A stretch of 45,752 bases of DNA, taken from NCBI RefSeq assembly GCF_016583565.1, contig NZ_NRRF01000041.1, positions 1 to 45,752 of the forward strand, given 5' to 3'. Below are positions 34,719 through 45,033 of the stretch, piece by piece; positions within the stretch are counted from its first letter, which is position 1, and each line of letters starts with the position of its first letter. This DNA is from Thiocystis violacea (GTDB lineage Bacteria > Pseudomonadota > Gammaproteobacteria > Chromatiales > Chromatiaceae). Both the position numbers and the translations under genes were made by a program. The notes below the pieces were generated by a model. The model saw nothing but the letters and a program-made list of their open reading frames with translations. It ran no database searches and had not been told where the DNA came from.

Positions 34719-35320
34719 GGACAGGTGCCTCTGATGATCTGGATCTGGCCGGTCCGGCTGATGACGATCTGCCGTTGCGCCGGCGTCATGCAGAGCGTCA
34801 GGGTTGCGTTGGCGAGGACGCCGCTTGCCGAGCTGGATCCGTTGGGGAAGAAGCTAATGAATTCGGCGAAATCGCTACCCGTCTGGATGAGGTTGCGCGT
34901 CGAAGGCTGGCCAACCCGGATGAGATCGTCATTGGCGCCGTCGCGTGTTCCCTGAGTTCCCTGGTCGACGAAGATTAGCCAACCGTCTGGCCAAGTTGCT
35001 GCCGTGTCCGTATCGCAGGCGGGGGTGGTCGCGGTGACGGCCGCAGCCGTATCGGATGACTTGCAGACCGTGACCGTGCGTCCCCGCTTGATCGCTTCCG
35101 AGCGCGCGAGATTCAGCGCCGCGCTCAACTCGTTCGTGGCGCCGGTCACGCGGTTGTTGGTCATGATGTTCTCGAATCCCGGCGCCGCAAGCGCGACCAG
35201 AATGGCCAGCACGGAGATGGTGACGAGGAGTTCGATGAGGGTGAAACCGATCAGCGCACCCCGTCGCGCCTTGTTGCGGCACTCACGGATGGAACGCGCT
35301 GATGACATGGGGGCACTCAC
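34715..35320 (-). CDS. fimT: FimT/GspH-family minor pilin (operon 1)
   Basis: This is a 201-residue pseudopilin of the GspH/FimT type and the promoter-proximal gene of operon 1. Gly25 precedes FTLIELLVTISVLAILVALAAPGFENIMTNNR. The conserved NELSAALNLARSEAIKRGRTVTVCKS block (about 60-85) and the end RTGQIQIIRGTCP are family marks; the FimT-2 end is almost the same (RIIPGTCP). FimT proteins of this kind include DNA-uptake pilins in some species, but no such function can be read from the sequence. An alternative start four codons later (35308) cannot be excluded. Confidence 0.9.
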   Translation of the reverse strand: MSAPMSSARSIRECRNKARRGALIGFTLIELLVTISVLAILVALAAPGFENIMTNNRVTGATNELSAALNLARSEAIKRGRTVTVCKSSDTAAAVTATTPACDTDTAATWPDGWLIFVDQGTQGTRDGANDDLIRVGQPSTRNLIQTGSDFAEFISFFPNGSSSASGVLANATLTLCMTPAQRQIVISRTGQIQIIRGTCP

Positions 35321-35647
35321 AGCACCGAAGCGTTCGGCGACACAAGGGAGTCAAGCGCTATCGCGCGGGATGCGCCGAGGAGGAAGGGGGTTGCCGCGCC
35401 CACCGTCGCATGGTTCGTCACACGGCGTTGAGCCTGGGATATGAAGGAGGCAAGATCTAGTCGTGAGCGTTTCATTGACGGCACCGTTCAAGCAGCTGAG
35501 GGCAGTCTTATCTGACCGCTTCGAACAACTTTGCATGCTTTCTAGCGTGCTAGCGCAGCACACGAAATTCTATCGTTTTGGCTGCTCGATGTCGCAGGCT
35601 TTACTGTTCTCCGCGTGATTTCCTGATAATCGGCGCGTGGAGTCGAT
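35321..35647. other. Non-coding stretch upstream of pilin operon 1
   Basis: These 327 bases hold no credible gene. Near 35543-35554 there is a small CTAGC-GT-GCTAG dyad, and a possible minus-strand promoter lies just beyond it. The stretch is probably the leader and control region of operon 1. Confidence 0.5.
35567..35595 (-). promoter_or_regulatory. Candidate promoter for pilin operon 1
   Basis: On the minus strand, GCGACA (35595-35590) and TAGAAT (35572-35567) are 17 bases apart. The -35 is imperfect, and the site is about 250 bases before fimT, so this is a tentative call. Confidence 0.25.
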
Positions 35648-36180
35648 TCAGAGCCATTCTTTAGTCCGAATGGCGCGCGTCAAACCAGCAATTTCCCCTT
35701 CAAAGTGGCGCGGCCGGGTGAGTAATCGGCCTCCGTGCCAAAGGTCGGCATTGTCGCGTGGCTGCTCTACCCACTGGATATGGCCGTCTTTGAAAAATCT
35801 CAGCCAACGCTGGGCTTCGGTTTCGACCTGCTCGGCCTGGAACTTGTTCAACTCCAGCAGCCAGATCCCGCCATGGTCGAGCGAACAACGCCCCCGCGCA
35901 TCGCGCAGGCGGAAGTCGTGGGCGTACTCAGACAGCTCGCACAGCACCTCCTCACCCAGCAACCAGATAGCGGAGGGTGGCTTGAGGCCGCCACAGTCCT
36001 CGCCGCCTGCCAATTGGGCAGTGTAGAGATCTGTCCACGCATAGAGGATGCGGGCGAGCAGATCCGATGATTCAGCAGCTGAATCTCAATCTCATGGAGC
36101 CGTTCGCGCTGGTCGCGTGCCTTCGCGTCGACAACGTTGAGCTTATCGTCTAGATGCGCGTACTCATTTGCAGAGTCCAA
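35648..36180 (-). pseudogene. Decayed Rpn-family (PD-(D/E)XK) nuclease/transposase-like gene
   Basis: Two minus-strand frames together spell an Rpn/YhgA-type protein. The first (about 36180-36067) reads NEYAHLDDKLNVVDAKARDQ then EIEIQLLNH. After a shift of one base near 36066 the second continues LLARILYAWTDLYTAQLAGG, KPPSAIWLLGEEV, and GIWLLELNKFQAEQVETEAQ to a stop at 35648. DDKLxxVDxKA and EIEIQ match the family's nuclease core (D, then ExQ), and IWLLELNKF its C-terminal mark. The N-terminal region normally before DDKL is missing, so the gene is truncated and frameshifted. Rpn proteins are linked to recombination and DNA cleavage and move as short repeats of genes. This copy should be inactive and lies between the two pilin operons. 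Confidence 0.75.
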
Positions 36181-36634
36181 GCCGTCGCGTGACCAAGCGC
36201 AGCGCAAGCCACGAATGCAAGAGGCTTTGTTGGTGAGAGCGGCACCCCGCAGCACCCTGATTTGCCGTTCCGCCGAGCCGCTGCTCCCACGTCGGTGTGC
36301 CGGAACGAGGACCGCGCGCCCCGCTACCCGACGGTGCACCAAAGCGAAAACGGGCGCCTTGATCGCAGCCCGAGTGGAGACACCACTGGCTGTGTCCCTT
36401 GACGGACATGATTTGCTGCCAAAAGGTCTGTCGCGGCGCCGCGAACCCGTGTCGAGTTGCTCGCCATGATGTGTGAAGTAGCGCTCAATCCGGCGATCGA
36501 CCCTGCTCTATAGTTTCCACAACTCAGTGACAGAACACGGCTCGCTTGGTCGTGGCGGAACTGCGTCGAACTAGCCAAATCCCGCGCACTCCTTTCGTCT
36601 TACCGTGACGATGGACTGACGATCCAGCATCAAA
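36181..36634. other. Non-coding stretch upstream of pilin operon 2
   Basis: These 454 bases lie between the Rpn remnant and the second fimT. Open frames exist on both strands, but none has a recognisable or natural-looking product. A TATAGT hexamer (36509-36514) without a good -35 is the only promoter-like sign. The stretch may contain further decayed mobile DNA and the operon 2 leader. Confidence 0.45.
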
Positions 36635-37258
36635 ATGGAGCTGCCGTTTGCCATGCCAAACCGACCTCAGTCCGCAACCACGCGGCGCTACCAATGGATA
36701 CCCGCGCTCAGGTCAATGGTGTTGACCTCTGGTTTCACGTTGATCGAATTGGTGATGACGATCGCGATCGCCGCCGTGTTGCTCAGCGTCGCCGTGCCTA
36801 GTTTTCAAAGCGTCATCCGTACGAATCGAGCCGCGTCGCTAACGAACGAACTCTCGACTGCGCTGCAGCTCGCGCGTTCCGAAGCTGTCTCGCGCGGCAA
36901 AACGGTCACGGTTTGCAAGTCCAACCACATGGCCGATGTCAGCCCTACCTGCAACGCCGCTGCGAGCTGGCAGGATGGCTGGATCGTGTTTGTCGATGAT
37001 GACAGGAATGGCAGCCGTGATGCTAGCGGCGGGACTACCGAAACCATGCTTAGGGTCGGTCAGCCATCGAGCGACACGGCCGTGATAACGGGCGATGCCA
37101 ACTTTGCCAACTATGTGAGCTATCTCAGCGACGGTCGCAGTGATGGAATCAACTCCCAAGATGGCGGATCTCTGATCATCTGTGTCGCTGAACAACAACG
37201 CACCATTGAGATAGCTCCAACTGGCCGCCTCCGCATCATACCCGGAACATGCCCATGA
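36635..37258 (+). CDS. fimT: FimT/GspH-family minor pilin (operon 2)
   Basis: This is a 207-residue pseudopilin, first gene of operon 2. Cleavage would follow Gly33, before FTLIELVMTIAIAAVLLSVAVPSFQSVIRTNR. The NELSTALQLARSEAVSRGKTVTVCKS block and the end PTGRLRIIPGTCP match FimT of operon 1 closely. An ATG at 36653 is an alternative start with GGAG further upstream, and would shorten the leader by six residues. Its last four bases overlap the pilV start when the second of two adjacent ATGs is used, the same ATGA junction as in operon 1. Confidence 0.9.
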   Translation: MELPFAMPNRPQSATTRRYQWIPALRSMVLTSGFTLIELVMTIAIAAVLLSVAVPSFQSVIRTNRAASLTNELSTALQLARSEAVSRGKTVTVCKSNHMADVSPTCNAAASWQDGWIVFVDDDRNGSRDASGGTTETMLRVGQPSSDTAVITGDANFANYVSYLSDGRSDGINSQDGGSLIICVAEQQRTIEIAPTGRLRIIPGTCP

Positions 37259-37776
37259 GTACGCCTTGCCCCAGAGTGAGCAGAAACGTTCAGCGCGGAT
37301 TTACCCTCATCGAGGTTCTCATTGCTGCGCTTGTGCTTGCTGTCGGTCTTTTGGGACTATCCGGCTTGCAGGCGATTTCACAAAAGCTTAACTACAGTGC
37401 ATACAAGCGAGGACAAGCTGCAAGTCTCGCGTATGAGATTGCGGATGCCATCCGCGCGAATTCCGGTAACGCCAGCGACTATATCGGAACGCGGACGCCG
37501 AGCGCCTGTGACATTGAACTTTCTCGCTCGGATGCCGGTTCCGTTGCCGAAAATGATCTTGATGAATGGGAAAATCGCATTGCTTGTCTATTCCCTGGTG
37601 GTACTGGTATTGCTCAAGGCTCAATCGTACAGTCCGGTAACGAACTTACAATCAAAATATCTTGGGACGAATCGCAAGCCCGAGCGCTGGCTCCGGATGA
37701 AGAAGCGCCCGCAACACCTGAGACCGGTTCCGATGAAGACCGGCGAGACGAATTCGAGGTCAAAATTCAACTATGA
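37255..37776 (+). CDS. pilV: Minor pilin PilV (operon 2)
   Basis: This is a 173-residue minor pilin. Gly15 precedes FTLIEVLIAALVLAVGLLGLSGLQ, and the following AYKRGQAASLAYEIADAIRANS region matches PilV-1. The C-terminus is extended and acidic (ending in an Asp/Glu/Arg-rich stretch), unlike the operon 1 copy. Of the two in-frame ATGs (37249 and 37255), the second is preferred because it forms the ATGA overlap with fimT that is repeated at the other junctions. It overlaps pilW by four bases. Confidence 0.9.
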   Translation: MSTPCPRVSRNVQRGFTLIEVLIAALVLAVGLLGLSGLQAISQKLNYSAYKRGQAASLAYEIADAIRANSGNASDYIGTRTPSACDIELSRSDAGSVAENDLDEWENRIACLFPGGTGIAQGSIVQSGNELTIKISWDESQARALAPDEEAPATPETGSDEDRRDEFEVKIQL

Positions 37777-39200
37777 GAACTAAGAACCTCAATCTCTGTC
37801 GTTTCGTCAGCATCACCCCACGGCGTGGTTTCACGTTGGTTGAGCTTCTAGTCGCCATGACTGTTGGTTTGTTCCTGACGACTGGAATTCTGTCGCTCTT
37901 CATCGGCAGCAAGCAAAGCTACACCAATAATGAAGCGATGGGTGCCGTACAGGAAAACGGGCGCTATGTACTGGAGCAGATGGGCCAAGAGTTGCGCCAA
38001 GCTGGACTTCTCGGTTGTCAGCGCACATTGATGCTGCAAAAAACGCTACCGGAAGTCGGATCATCCGGGCGGCTGATGCAGGGGTTTTCCGATGATACCT
38101 ATAAAATCTACAATGCGCTTGCGCTCGTCGATCCAGTCGATACAAATCCCAACACGGATACTGAGGCGGTCGACTGGTGGTTGTACAATCTAAATAGCCA
38201 AGCGCCGATTGAAGGCTTCGATGGAACGGGCAGTGGTTTTGTCGCATCGGAGCCCCCTGACTTTATCAGCGTTTCAGGCTTATTCGAAGAATTAGGCATC
38301 GATAATGCGATTAGTGATCATGATGTTGTTGTCAGTCGTCGCGTCATTGGTCGGCCAATACCAATCATCCAAAACGATATCCCGACGGGCACACCGCCGG
38401 TGGCTCAGCCGCTTGTAGTCCTAAGTGCAAGTGCGGCTGACATCAAGGCGGGTGACATCGTCGTCGCCAGCACATGCGAACATGCGACCGTCTTTCAGAT
38501 CACGAAGATCCAGGTAAACACGCCCTGTGATGGTTTCGATACGGTTGAATTCAAGCCGCTTCCCGCGAGCGATTCTGATTACGCCCCACCCGGAAATCAA
38601 GATTATGCTGCAACGGCCGATCCTACCGCTAATGTTAGCCTAGGCAGTCGCTACGCGAATGATATTGACATGGGCGCTGCTTGCGGGATGGCGAATAAAA
38701 ATGATCTTGTAATCGATACGATTGGTGCGCTCTACCGCTTGCAGGTCAATTTTTACTATGTCAAGAACAACGATGATGGGATCCCGTCGCTTTACAGGAA
38801 AAGCAATCTGGGCGATGAGCAGGAGCTTGTAACCGGCGTCTATGGCCTGCAGTTCCTCTATGGAACCAATACGCTTGCCTCTAGTTGTGGCGGCACTAAT
38901 AGTCCTGATCTCTCAGGCTATACACCTGCGAATCAGGTCGTAAACTGGAACGAGGTCAATGCCGTAAAGATATCCCTGCTGCTCGGCAGTACGGATGAGG
39001 GCCACGGTAATATCGTCGATGTGCCGATCAAGGCGCCTTTCCCCGATACCGGTGATGATGGTGTCTTTGACGCTTCAACTCTGGCAGCGAAAGACCGACA
39101 TCGCCTATTCCAGGTTTTTACGTCGACGGTGTTTCTCCGCAATAAGCTGCCCTGTCTTGGCGTCGACCAGTGGACAACACCGACCGGTACCAGTCCGTAG
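37773..39200 (+). CDS. pilW: Minor pilin PilW (operon 2)
   Basis: This is a 475-residue PilW, about 100 residues longer than the operon 1 copy. Gly19 precedes FTLVELLVAMTVGLFLTTGILSLFIGSKQSYTNNEAM, with Glu at +5. The ENGRYVLEQMGQELRQAGLLGC block (about 63-84) is typical. The end YxxFxSTVFLRNKLPC resembles the FTNTFAVRNRLL end of PilW-1. The extra length is in the central globular part (about 100-330), rich in Asp and aromatic residues. Codon choice is more AT-tolerant than in the left part of the window. The gene ends seven bases before repeat copy A. Confidence 0.9.
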   Translation: MRTKNLNLCRFVSITPRRGFTLVELLVAMTVGLFLTTGILSLFIGSKQSYTNNEAMGAVQENGRYVLEQMGQELRQAGLLGCQRTLMLQKTLPEVGSSGRLMQGFSDDTYKIYNALALVDPVDTNPNTDTEAVDWWLYNLNSQAPIEGFDGTGSGFVASEPPDFISVSGLFEELGIDNAISDHDVVVSRRVIGRPIPIIQNDIPTGTPPVAQPLVVLSASAADIKAGDIVVASTCEHATVFQITKIQVNTPCDGFDTVEFKPLPASDSDYAPPGNQDYAATADPTANVSLGSRYANDIDMGAACGMANKNDLVIDTIGALYRLQVNFYYVKNNDDGIPSLYRKSNLGDEQELVTGVYGLQFLYGTNTLASSCGGTNSPDLSGYTPANQVVNWNEVNAVKISLLLGSTDEGHGNIVDVPIKAPFPDTGDDGVFDASTLAAKDRHRLFQVFTSTVFLRNKLPCLGVDQWTTPTGTSP

Positions 39201-39206
39201 AACACC

Positions 39207-39268
39207 GGCCTTGGTCATCAGTTGAACCGGTAAGGTGGACGAGCGAGAGCGAAGTCCACCGAATCCCG
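39207..39268. repeat. 62-bp interspersed repeat, copy A
   Basis: This lies between pilW and pilX of operon 2. It matches copy B (39881-39942) at 56 of 62 positions without gaps. The core contains GGTGGAC and GTCCACC as inverted arms around GAGCGAGAGCGAA, so it can fold. It separates two genes that are adjacent or overlapping in operon 1. Confidence 0.8.
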
Positions 39269-39337
39269 TTGGCACTGGGGATGGTCGACGCCAAAATCGC
39301 GGTTAGTGCGCTATATTGACTCATCAGGACAGGATCA

Positions 39338-39802
39338 ATGCGAAAATTTGCCAAGCAACAAGCCGGGGTCGTGCTCGTCGTCGGTCTTATTTTTCTGCTT
39401 CTGATGACGATTATCGGTGTGACCGCGATTCAAAGTTCGACTATGCAGGAGCGAATGGCGGGTAACGCGAGCGATCGAAATGAGGTTTTCCAAAGTGCGG
39501 AGGTCGCATTGCAGACTGGGGAGGCTCAAGTCATCAATCAGGATTGTGCGTTCCTCGATAGTCACACATACGCTAGACCCGATCCGGACAATGTAGAAAG
39601 TTGGAATGGAAGTGAGGATGTCGATTCGGACTTCAGCAGTGTCTATGTGCTAACGCGCGTACCACCGCAGCTGAGCGAAGATGAAAGCGGAACGGCGGAA
39701 GATGACGAGACCTGCGGCGGCTTCTACTTCGTCACGGCAAAGGCCGAGTCTGCTAAAGGTATGACGGTTGTCGTTCAGTCGACCGTATTTAAAAAGTATT
39801 GA
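39338..39802 (+). CDS. pilX: Minor pilin PilX (operon 2)
   Basis: This is a 154-residue PilX. Gly10 is followed by VVLVVGLIFLLLMTIIGVTAIQSSTMQERMAGNASDRNEVFQSAEVAL, the PilX N-terminal pattern, again without Glu at +5. The ERMAGN segment is nearly the family consensus and parallels ERMASN in PilX-1. The rest is short and acidic, with cysteines in QDCAF and ETCGGF that could pair. It is isolated from pilW by 137 bases and from pilY1 by 306 bases, each gap carrying one copy of the 62-bp repeat. Confidence 0.9.
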   Translation: MRKFAKQQAGVVLVVGLIFLLLMTIIGVTAIQSSTMQERMAGNASDRNEVFQSAEVALQTGEAQVINQDCAFLDSHTYARPDPDNVESWNGSEDVDSDFSSVYVLTRVPPQLSEDESGTAEDDETCGGFYFVTAKAESAKGMTVVVQSTVFKKY

Positions 39803-39880
39803 ATGAATTCTGGCTTCTTGTGGAATCTTTTGGTGTTTTTTTCTCAGAGATTACGATTGATACTATGCGATAACGATTTG

Positions 39881-39942
39881 GGCCTTGGTGATCAGTTGGA
39901 CCGGTAGGGTAGACGAGCGAGAGCGAAGCCCGCCGAATCCCG
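39881..39942. repeat. 62-bp interspersed repeat, copy B
   Basis: This is the second copy, between pilX and pilY1 of operon 2, same orientation as copy A and 56/62 identical. It is followed at about 39952-39978 by another small palindrome (GGTGG...CCACC). Nothing else is recognised in the 306-base gap between pilX and pilY1 apart from the AGGAG that serves pilY1. Confidence 0.8.
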
Positions 39943-40108
39943 CGCTGTTGTTGGTGGGATGCGCTGCGCCTGCCACCCTGCAGAAGACGATTGGTCCGAA
40001 GGATGATCAGCGCCAAGATTTTCGTCTGGCGACCGAGGATGCATAATGTGTTTAAACGCAGTCTTTAATTAAGTCATGTTTTCTTTCTTCTGTGTTCAGG
40101 AGCCGATG

Positions 40109-43100
40109 ATGAAAATAAGCATTTTAAGCCGTGAGCCTGGCTCAGGTTTCCGTTCATTGCTGCGATGCATTGGTCTTGCCGTCGTGGCGTTCTCATCGTC
40201 GGTGTTCGCGGAGCCCGCGCAATTTCCTTTATTCATGGGTGGAGATATCACCGCTGCGCCACTGACAATGTTGGTGATGGGTCGCGACCATACGCTGTAT
40301 TACGAAGCTTACAACGATGCGTCGGATCTCAACGACGATGGTTTGCTCGATGTTGGCTACAAACCTGACGATATCGACTACTTCGGTTATTTCGATTCCA
40401 ATTTATGCTACACCTATAACTCAGGCGAAGGTCGCTTTGAGCCGAGTAACGCCGCTGCTTCAAAGAAATGCAGCGGCAGCAGTGGTCGTTGGAGTGGCGA
40501 TTTTCTCAATTATGTGACGACCGCGCGAATCGATGCGCTACGTAAGGTGCTTTACGGCGGTCATCGTATTGTCGACGAGGGCGGTGAGGGCGATGATTGC
40601 CTGCCAAACGATTGTATCACTGTGCTCGAACGCTCTTACATCCCGCAAGACGCGCATAGTTGGGGTAAGGAGTACCAAAGCGTTCTGAAAGATGGCTATG
40701 AAATCAGTGACTATACGCCGCTTTCAGCTCCGAGCAATGGTTCACGGCACCTTTTTGCGAATACTACGCTTTTGAAATCCGGCAACAAGGAGCCGTTGAT
40801 GCGGGTATTGCAGAATTCCAAGTATCGCATTTGGGAATGGGTTGCGATCGAACGGCCTGTTGCGGGCGAGAAATGTCTCCATGGTGGCAATGGGCCGGCA
40901 TGCGTCACGTCTGGAGGTGACATATGGGAAGTCGTTCCCGCATCCGCGCTCGATCTCACTCAAACAGTCTATAAGAAGAGCGGCAGTAGCCCTGGTAGTA
41001 AGGCAGCCTTCGATACGTTGGTGACAACTTACGCAACTACTGCGAATCTCTGTGGTAGCCAGGCCGTTAACACAATCAACGGTAGCGGAAACCCTTTCGC
41101 GGGTGTCAATGGCTGTACTAGTGACAACTACTTGAACTTATTTGAAGGTACGATCACGATAAAAACGGCGGGAACTTATACGTTTTCTATTGATGGTGAT
41201 GATGCAGTCGATCTCCGAATTGATGGCTTGGATCGCGTTGGATGGTCTTGGTATGGGGGGCATGGAAATTGCAATTGTAACACGCATTCAGACAGCATCT
41301 ACCTGACGGAGGGTACGCATAGCCTGCGCTTTCGTCACGAGGAAGCCACCGGTGGTGACAACTATTATCTACGCTGGAAGGTTAGCATCCCGGCATCGAC
41401 GCTCACTGATTACACCGTACGCGTGAAGGTCTGCGATCCGAGTTTTTCCAGCCCGAATTGCAAAGCCTATCCGGATGGTCCACAGAAGCCTGTTGGGCTG
41501 TTACATCGCTACGGTGAAACAGACGAGATGCTTTTTGGTCTGATCTCCGGGTCCTTTAAGCATCCAACGAATATGCGTGGCGGCGTGTTACGTAAGAACA
41601 TCGAAAGTTTCAAGGACGAAGTCGATTTAAGTTCGGGTGTCTTTACGGATACGCTCGGGATCGTTCGAACCATTGATCGCTTTCGCATTGTCGATTTCAA
41701 TAAAGACAAAAGTTATGAGTATCAGGGCGGTTGGCTAACGACGGCCCCCATGGTCGACTCTACGTCTCAATTCCCAGATTGGGGCAACCCGATTGGAGAG
41801 ATGCTTTACGAGAGTTTGCGTTACTTTTCGGGTAAAGACGGTCCGACTCACGAATTCATGCCGACACTGACCTCCGGTAAAGAAAGGGTAACCTTGAGAG
41901 ATTATTATGGAAGTTCAACAATGGATCTGCCGGCCCCGAATTGGGTCGATCCCTATACGCGTGATGAGGGAGCGGCGCTCTATTGCTCGCCTGGCGCGCA
42001 GTTGGTGATCAGTGATGTCAACCCATCCTACGACACGACCTATGTGCCAGGCACTGCGTTTGATGGCGCCAGTTTCGGCGGTGGGGATATCAGCGGACTT
42101 AATGTCAGTTCAGAAGCCAACACGATCTGGAACGCCGAGCATGGCGGTTCTAGTCTTCATTTTATAGGTCAGGTTGGCGACGACTATGATGGTGCGCCAA
42201 GTGCGAAGATCGTCAGTGGATTCGGCAACATCCGCGGCCTTTCGCCTTCAGAGCCCACCAAACAGGGCGGCTATTATTCCGCAGCTATTGCGCACTATGC
42301 ATTTGAGCATGATCTGCGTGCGGATATTGAGGATAAACAAGACGTCAACACCTTCGCGGTCGCACTGGCATCGCCGCTGCCGCGTATCGATATTCCTGTT
42401 GGTGCTCGTCGTGTAACGCTGGTGCCGTTTGCAAAATCTGTCGGTGGAAACAGCATCAACGTCAGTGAAGGCGCTTTTCAACCGACCAATTCCATTGTCG
42501 ATTTCTTCATCGAAACCTTTGCGAATACCGATCCGCTCGGATCGGATGCCGATCCGGATATCAACGACGGACGCGCATTGGTTCGGTTTCGGATCAACTT
42601 CGAGGACGTTGAGCAAGGAGCTGATCATGACATGGATGCCATTGTCGTGTACGAGGCGAAGGTCAACGAAGACGGTACGCTCACTGTCCAGTTGACTTCG
42701 GAGTATGCGGCTGGGGGCATCATTCAACACATGGGCTACGCCATTTCCGGTACGACGAAGGACGGTGTCTATCTTGAGGTCCGTGATTCTGATACGGGTG
42801 AAGGTAGCGATCCGGATTATTTCCTCGATACCCACGCAGGGCTCGATTCTGGCGCCTGCGCCGGTGCTTCTCCCGCGAGCGCTTGTGACAATCCATTACC
42901 CCTCTTGGCGACACGGACGTTTGAGGTCAGCAGCGGTTCCGACGTTGCTACCGTCTTGGAAAACCCGCTTTGGTACGCTGCGAAGTATGGGTCAGAAGGC
43001 AATGAACGCCTCGCTGCTGGCGAAACCTCGCCGAACTATTTTCTAGTAACCAACGCAGGCACCTTGCAGAAACAACTCGAAACTGCGTTCGAGAGTATGA

Positions 43101-44953
43101 TCTTGCTTGGGAAGTCTTCCGCTTCCGCGATCTCTGTCGATAGCGTGAGGATTGACAGCGAAACGCTTGCTTTTCTGGCGAACTTCGACAGTTCGGACTG
43201 GAGTGGTACGTTGGTTGCGTCTAACGTGGGCGCCGACGGGAAGCTGACCACAGAAGTGTGGAACACAGATACCGTCGCTTTGCCGGCACCGGACGACAGA
43301 GCCATCTTCACTTTCTATCCTGGCAACGCGGATACTGATCCGGCCGGTATAGCCTTCGATTGGTCTTCGCTGAGTGCGGCTCAGAAAAGCAGTTTGGGTG
43401 CGGATGCGACCGAGCAGGCGAATGTGCTGGCATGGTTGCGCGGCGATACCAGTCTCGAAGGACCTGGCGATGCGGATTTTCGCGAGCGCGAGAAAATGCT
43501 GGGCGACATCGTGAACTCCAATCCAGTCTACGACGACACGACTGGCACGCTCTATGTCGGCGCCAATGACGGCATGCTGCATGCGTTTGATGTCGCCGAC
43601 GGTACCGAAACCTTCGCTTATATACCGAACGCGCTCTTTCCAACGCTGAGAAATCTGACCAGCCAAGGCTATATCCATCGTTATTATGTGGATGGTTCCG
43701 CGACCATTGGTGAAACGAGCGACAGATCGATCCTGATCGGTACCCTAGGTGCCGGCGGTCGTGCTGTTTTTGCGCTGGATGTGACTGACCCCGAGCACTT
43801 CGCGGCCGAGGATGTTCTTTGGGAGATATCGGAGACGACACAGCCGGTCGATAACCTCGCATTTGATGGGCCTGATTATGCGGAGCTCGGCTACATGATC
43901 GGCCAGATGTCTCCGACACCTGCTATTGGGTATTGGAAAGGCCAATGGGTTGCGGTGTTCGGTAACGGCTTCGACAGTGGGACCGGTGCAACCTTGTTCG
44001 TTGTCAATGCCGCAACCGGGATGCTGGTGGATAAACTGACTGTTTCGACCGAAACCGATAATGGGCTCGCGGGAGCGGCCCTAGTGCTCGACAGCGACAA
44101 GCATATCGCTGGAGCCTATGCGGGCGATCTGAAGGGAAACCTCTGGAAGTTCGACTTTACGGGCAGTGCGCTTGCCCTGGCCTCGAACGGTGCCCCACTC
44201 TTTGTTGCCCAAGATGTCGATGGTAATCGACAGCCGATTACGGCTGCGGTGAATTTCACTAAGCACCCGGATGGAGGAAACATCGTCGTATTCGGTACGG
44301 GTCAGTATATGCGCTCAACTGATCCGACTAATTTAACGGGGCAGACAGCCTATGGCATCTGGGATAATGCAAAGCTGCAGACCGCAAGCGGCAATCTTTC
44401 CTGGAGTGGTGGATCGGCAACCTACCGTGGAGCGTTGCTGAAACAGGAGTTCTTATACGAAGACGTCATCGGTGATAGAAAATGGAGGGTTGTCTCGAAC
44501 AACTCGATCAGCTGGGCAACGCACCGCGGGTGGTACGTTGATTTGATTTCTCCCGTGGATGGCGCGCAGGGCGAGCGTATCAATTATCAGGCCGGCATCA
44601 TCCCAGGCAGTGGGGAAGCCGTGTTCACAAGCATCGTGCCCACGGCGTCGGATGATCCCTGTATGGCGGGCACCGCTTATCGTTGGATTTTTATCCTCGA
44701 TTCGCTGACGGGTGGAATTTCAGATTGGACGCGTTTCGATGTCAACGAAGACGGTGTATTCGACATTGATGATGTCAAGAAGATCACGGACCCAGATAAC
44801 CCCGACGCGACCTCGTTGGTTCCTTACATTGGATTCACCACGGACTTTGGTGGTGCTGTATCCTCAGGAGGAAGCGGTACGGACGTGATTCTATTGAACG
44901 AGCGTAAGTTACCCGGTGGTCCGCCGCGCCAAAGTTGGCGTCAGCTGCGCTGA
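40109..44953 (+). CDS. pilY1: PilY1-type pilus tip protein with PA14-like domain (operon 2)
   Basis: This is a 1614-residue secreted PilY1 homologue. A signal peptide (about 1-36) is followed by an N-terminal region in which the VWA MIDAS position reads [17 protein letters not shown] and is followed by [12 protein letters not shown] (about 70-82), an EF-hand/dockerin-like Ca loop, in place of DxSx[25 protein letters not shown] (about 130-153) still shows the VWA-like core. About residues 340-430 form a PA14-like module ([19 protein letters not shown], then the H/C-rich CNCNTH loop, then [16 protein letters not shown]). The C-terminal propeller starts near 1131 ([23 protein letters not shown]). 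[13 protein letters not shown]a loop lies near 1548, and the end is [13 protein letters not shown] (40098-40102) is best spaced for the second of two ATGs, giving this start. Confidence 0.92.
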   Translation: MKISILSREPGSGFRSLLRCIGLAVVAFSSSVFAEPAQFPLFMGGDITAAPLTMLVMGRDHTLYYEAYNDASDLNDDGLLDVGYKPDDIDYFGYFDSNLCYTYNSGEGRFEPSNAAASKKCSGSSGRWSGDFLNYVTTARIDALRKVLYGGHRIVDEGGEGDDCLPNDCITVLERSYIPQDAHSWGKEYQSVLKDGYEISDYTPLSAPSNGSRHLFANTTLLKSGNKEPLMRVLQNSKYRIWEWVAIERPVAGEKCLHGGNGPACVTSGGDIWEVVPASALDLTQTVYKKSGSSPGSKAAFDTLVTTYATTANLCGSQAVNTINGSGNPFAGVNGCTSDNYLNLFEGTITIKTAGTYTFSIDGDDAVDLRIDGLDRVGWSWYGGHGNCNCNTHSDSIYLTEGTHSLRFRHEEATGGDNYYLRWKVSIPASTLTDYTVRVKVCDPSFSSPNCKAYPDGPQKPVGLLHRYGETDEMLFGLISGSFKHPTNMRGGVLRKNIESFKDEVDLSSGVFTDTLGIVRTIDRFRIVDFNKDKSYEYQGGWLTTAPMVDSTSQFPDWGNPIGEMLYESLRYFSGKDGPTHEFMPTLTSGKERVTLRDYYGSSTMDLPAPNWVDPYTRDEGAALYCSPGAQLVISDVNPSYDTTYVPGTAFDGASFGGGDISGLNVSSEANTIWNAEHGGSSLHFIGQVGDDYDGAPSAKIVSGFGNIRGLSPSEPTKQGGYYSAAIAHYAFEHDLRADIEDKQDVNTFAVALASPLPRIDIPVGARRVTLVPFAKSVGGNSINVSEGAFQPTNSIVDFFIETFANTDPLGSDADPDINDGRALVRFRINFEDVEQGADHDMDAIVVYEAKVNEDGTLTVQLTSEYAAGGIIQHMGYAISGTTKDGVYLEVRDSDTGEGSDPDYFLDTHAGLDSGACAGASPASACDNPLPLLATRTFEVSSGSDVATVLENPLWYAAKYGSEGNERLAAGETSPNYFLVTNAGTLQKQLETAFESMILLGKSSASAISVDSVRIDSETLAFLANFDSSDWSGTLVASNVGADGKLTTEVWNTDTVALPAPDDRAIFTFYPGNADTDPAGIAFDWSSLSAAQKSSLGADATEQANVLAWLRGDTSLEGPGDADFREREKMLGDIVNSNPVYDDTTGTLYVGANDGMLHAFDVADGTETFAYIPNALFPTLRNLTSQGYIHRYYVDGSATIGETSDRSILIGTLGAGGRAVFALDVTDPEHFAAEDVLWEISETTQPVDNLAFDGPDYAELGYMIGQMSPTPAIGYWKGQWVAVFGNGFDSGTGATLFVVNAATGMLVDKLTVSTETDNGLAGAALVLDSDKHIAGAYAGDLKGNLWKFDFTGSALALASNGAPLFVAQDVDGNRQPITAAVNFTKHPDGGNIVVFGTGQYMRSTDPTNLTGQTAYGIWDNAKLQTASGNLSWSGGSATYRGALLKQEFLYEDVIGDRKWRVVSNNSISWATHRGWYVDLISPVDGAQGERINYQAGIIPGSGEAVFTSIVPTASDDPCMAGTAYRWIFILDSLTGGISDWTRFDVNEDGVFDIDDVKKITDPDNPDATSLVPYIGFTTDFGGAVSSGGSGTDVILLNERKLPGGPPRQSWRQLR

Positions 44954-45033
44954 GGTTTCGGCCACCACCGCCCGCTGCCGTCGTGTTGATCGCAGCGGGC
45001 AAACCATATTCTGATTGGCGCAAGGAAAACCCA

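Noticed and set aside
36164..36578. Minus-strand frames as remains of a transposase or of the Rpn N-terminus
   Set aside because: No family motif could be recognised in any frame, so the stretch is left as unassigned.
39207..39942. CRISPR array
   Set aside because: Only two repeat copies about 670 bases apart with a pilin gene between them; no regular spacers and no cas genes.
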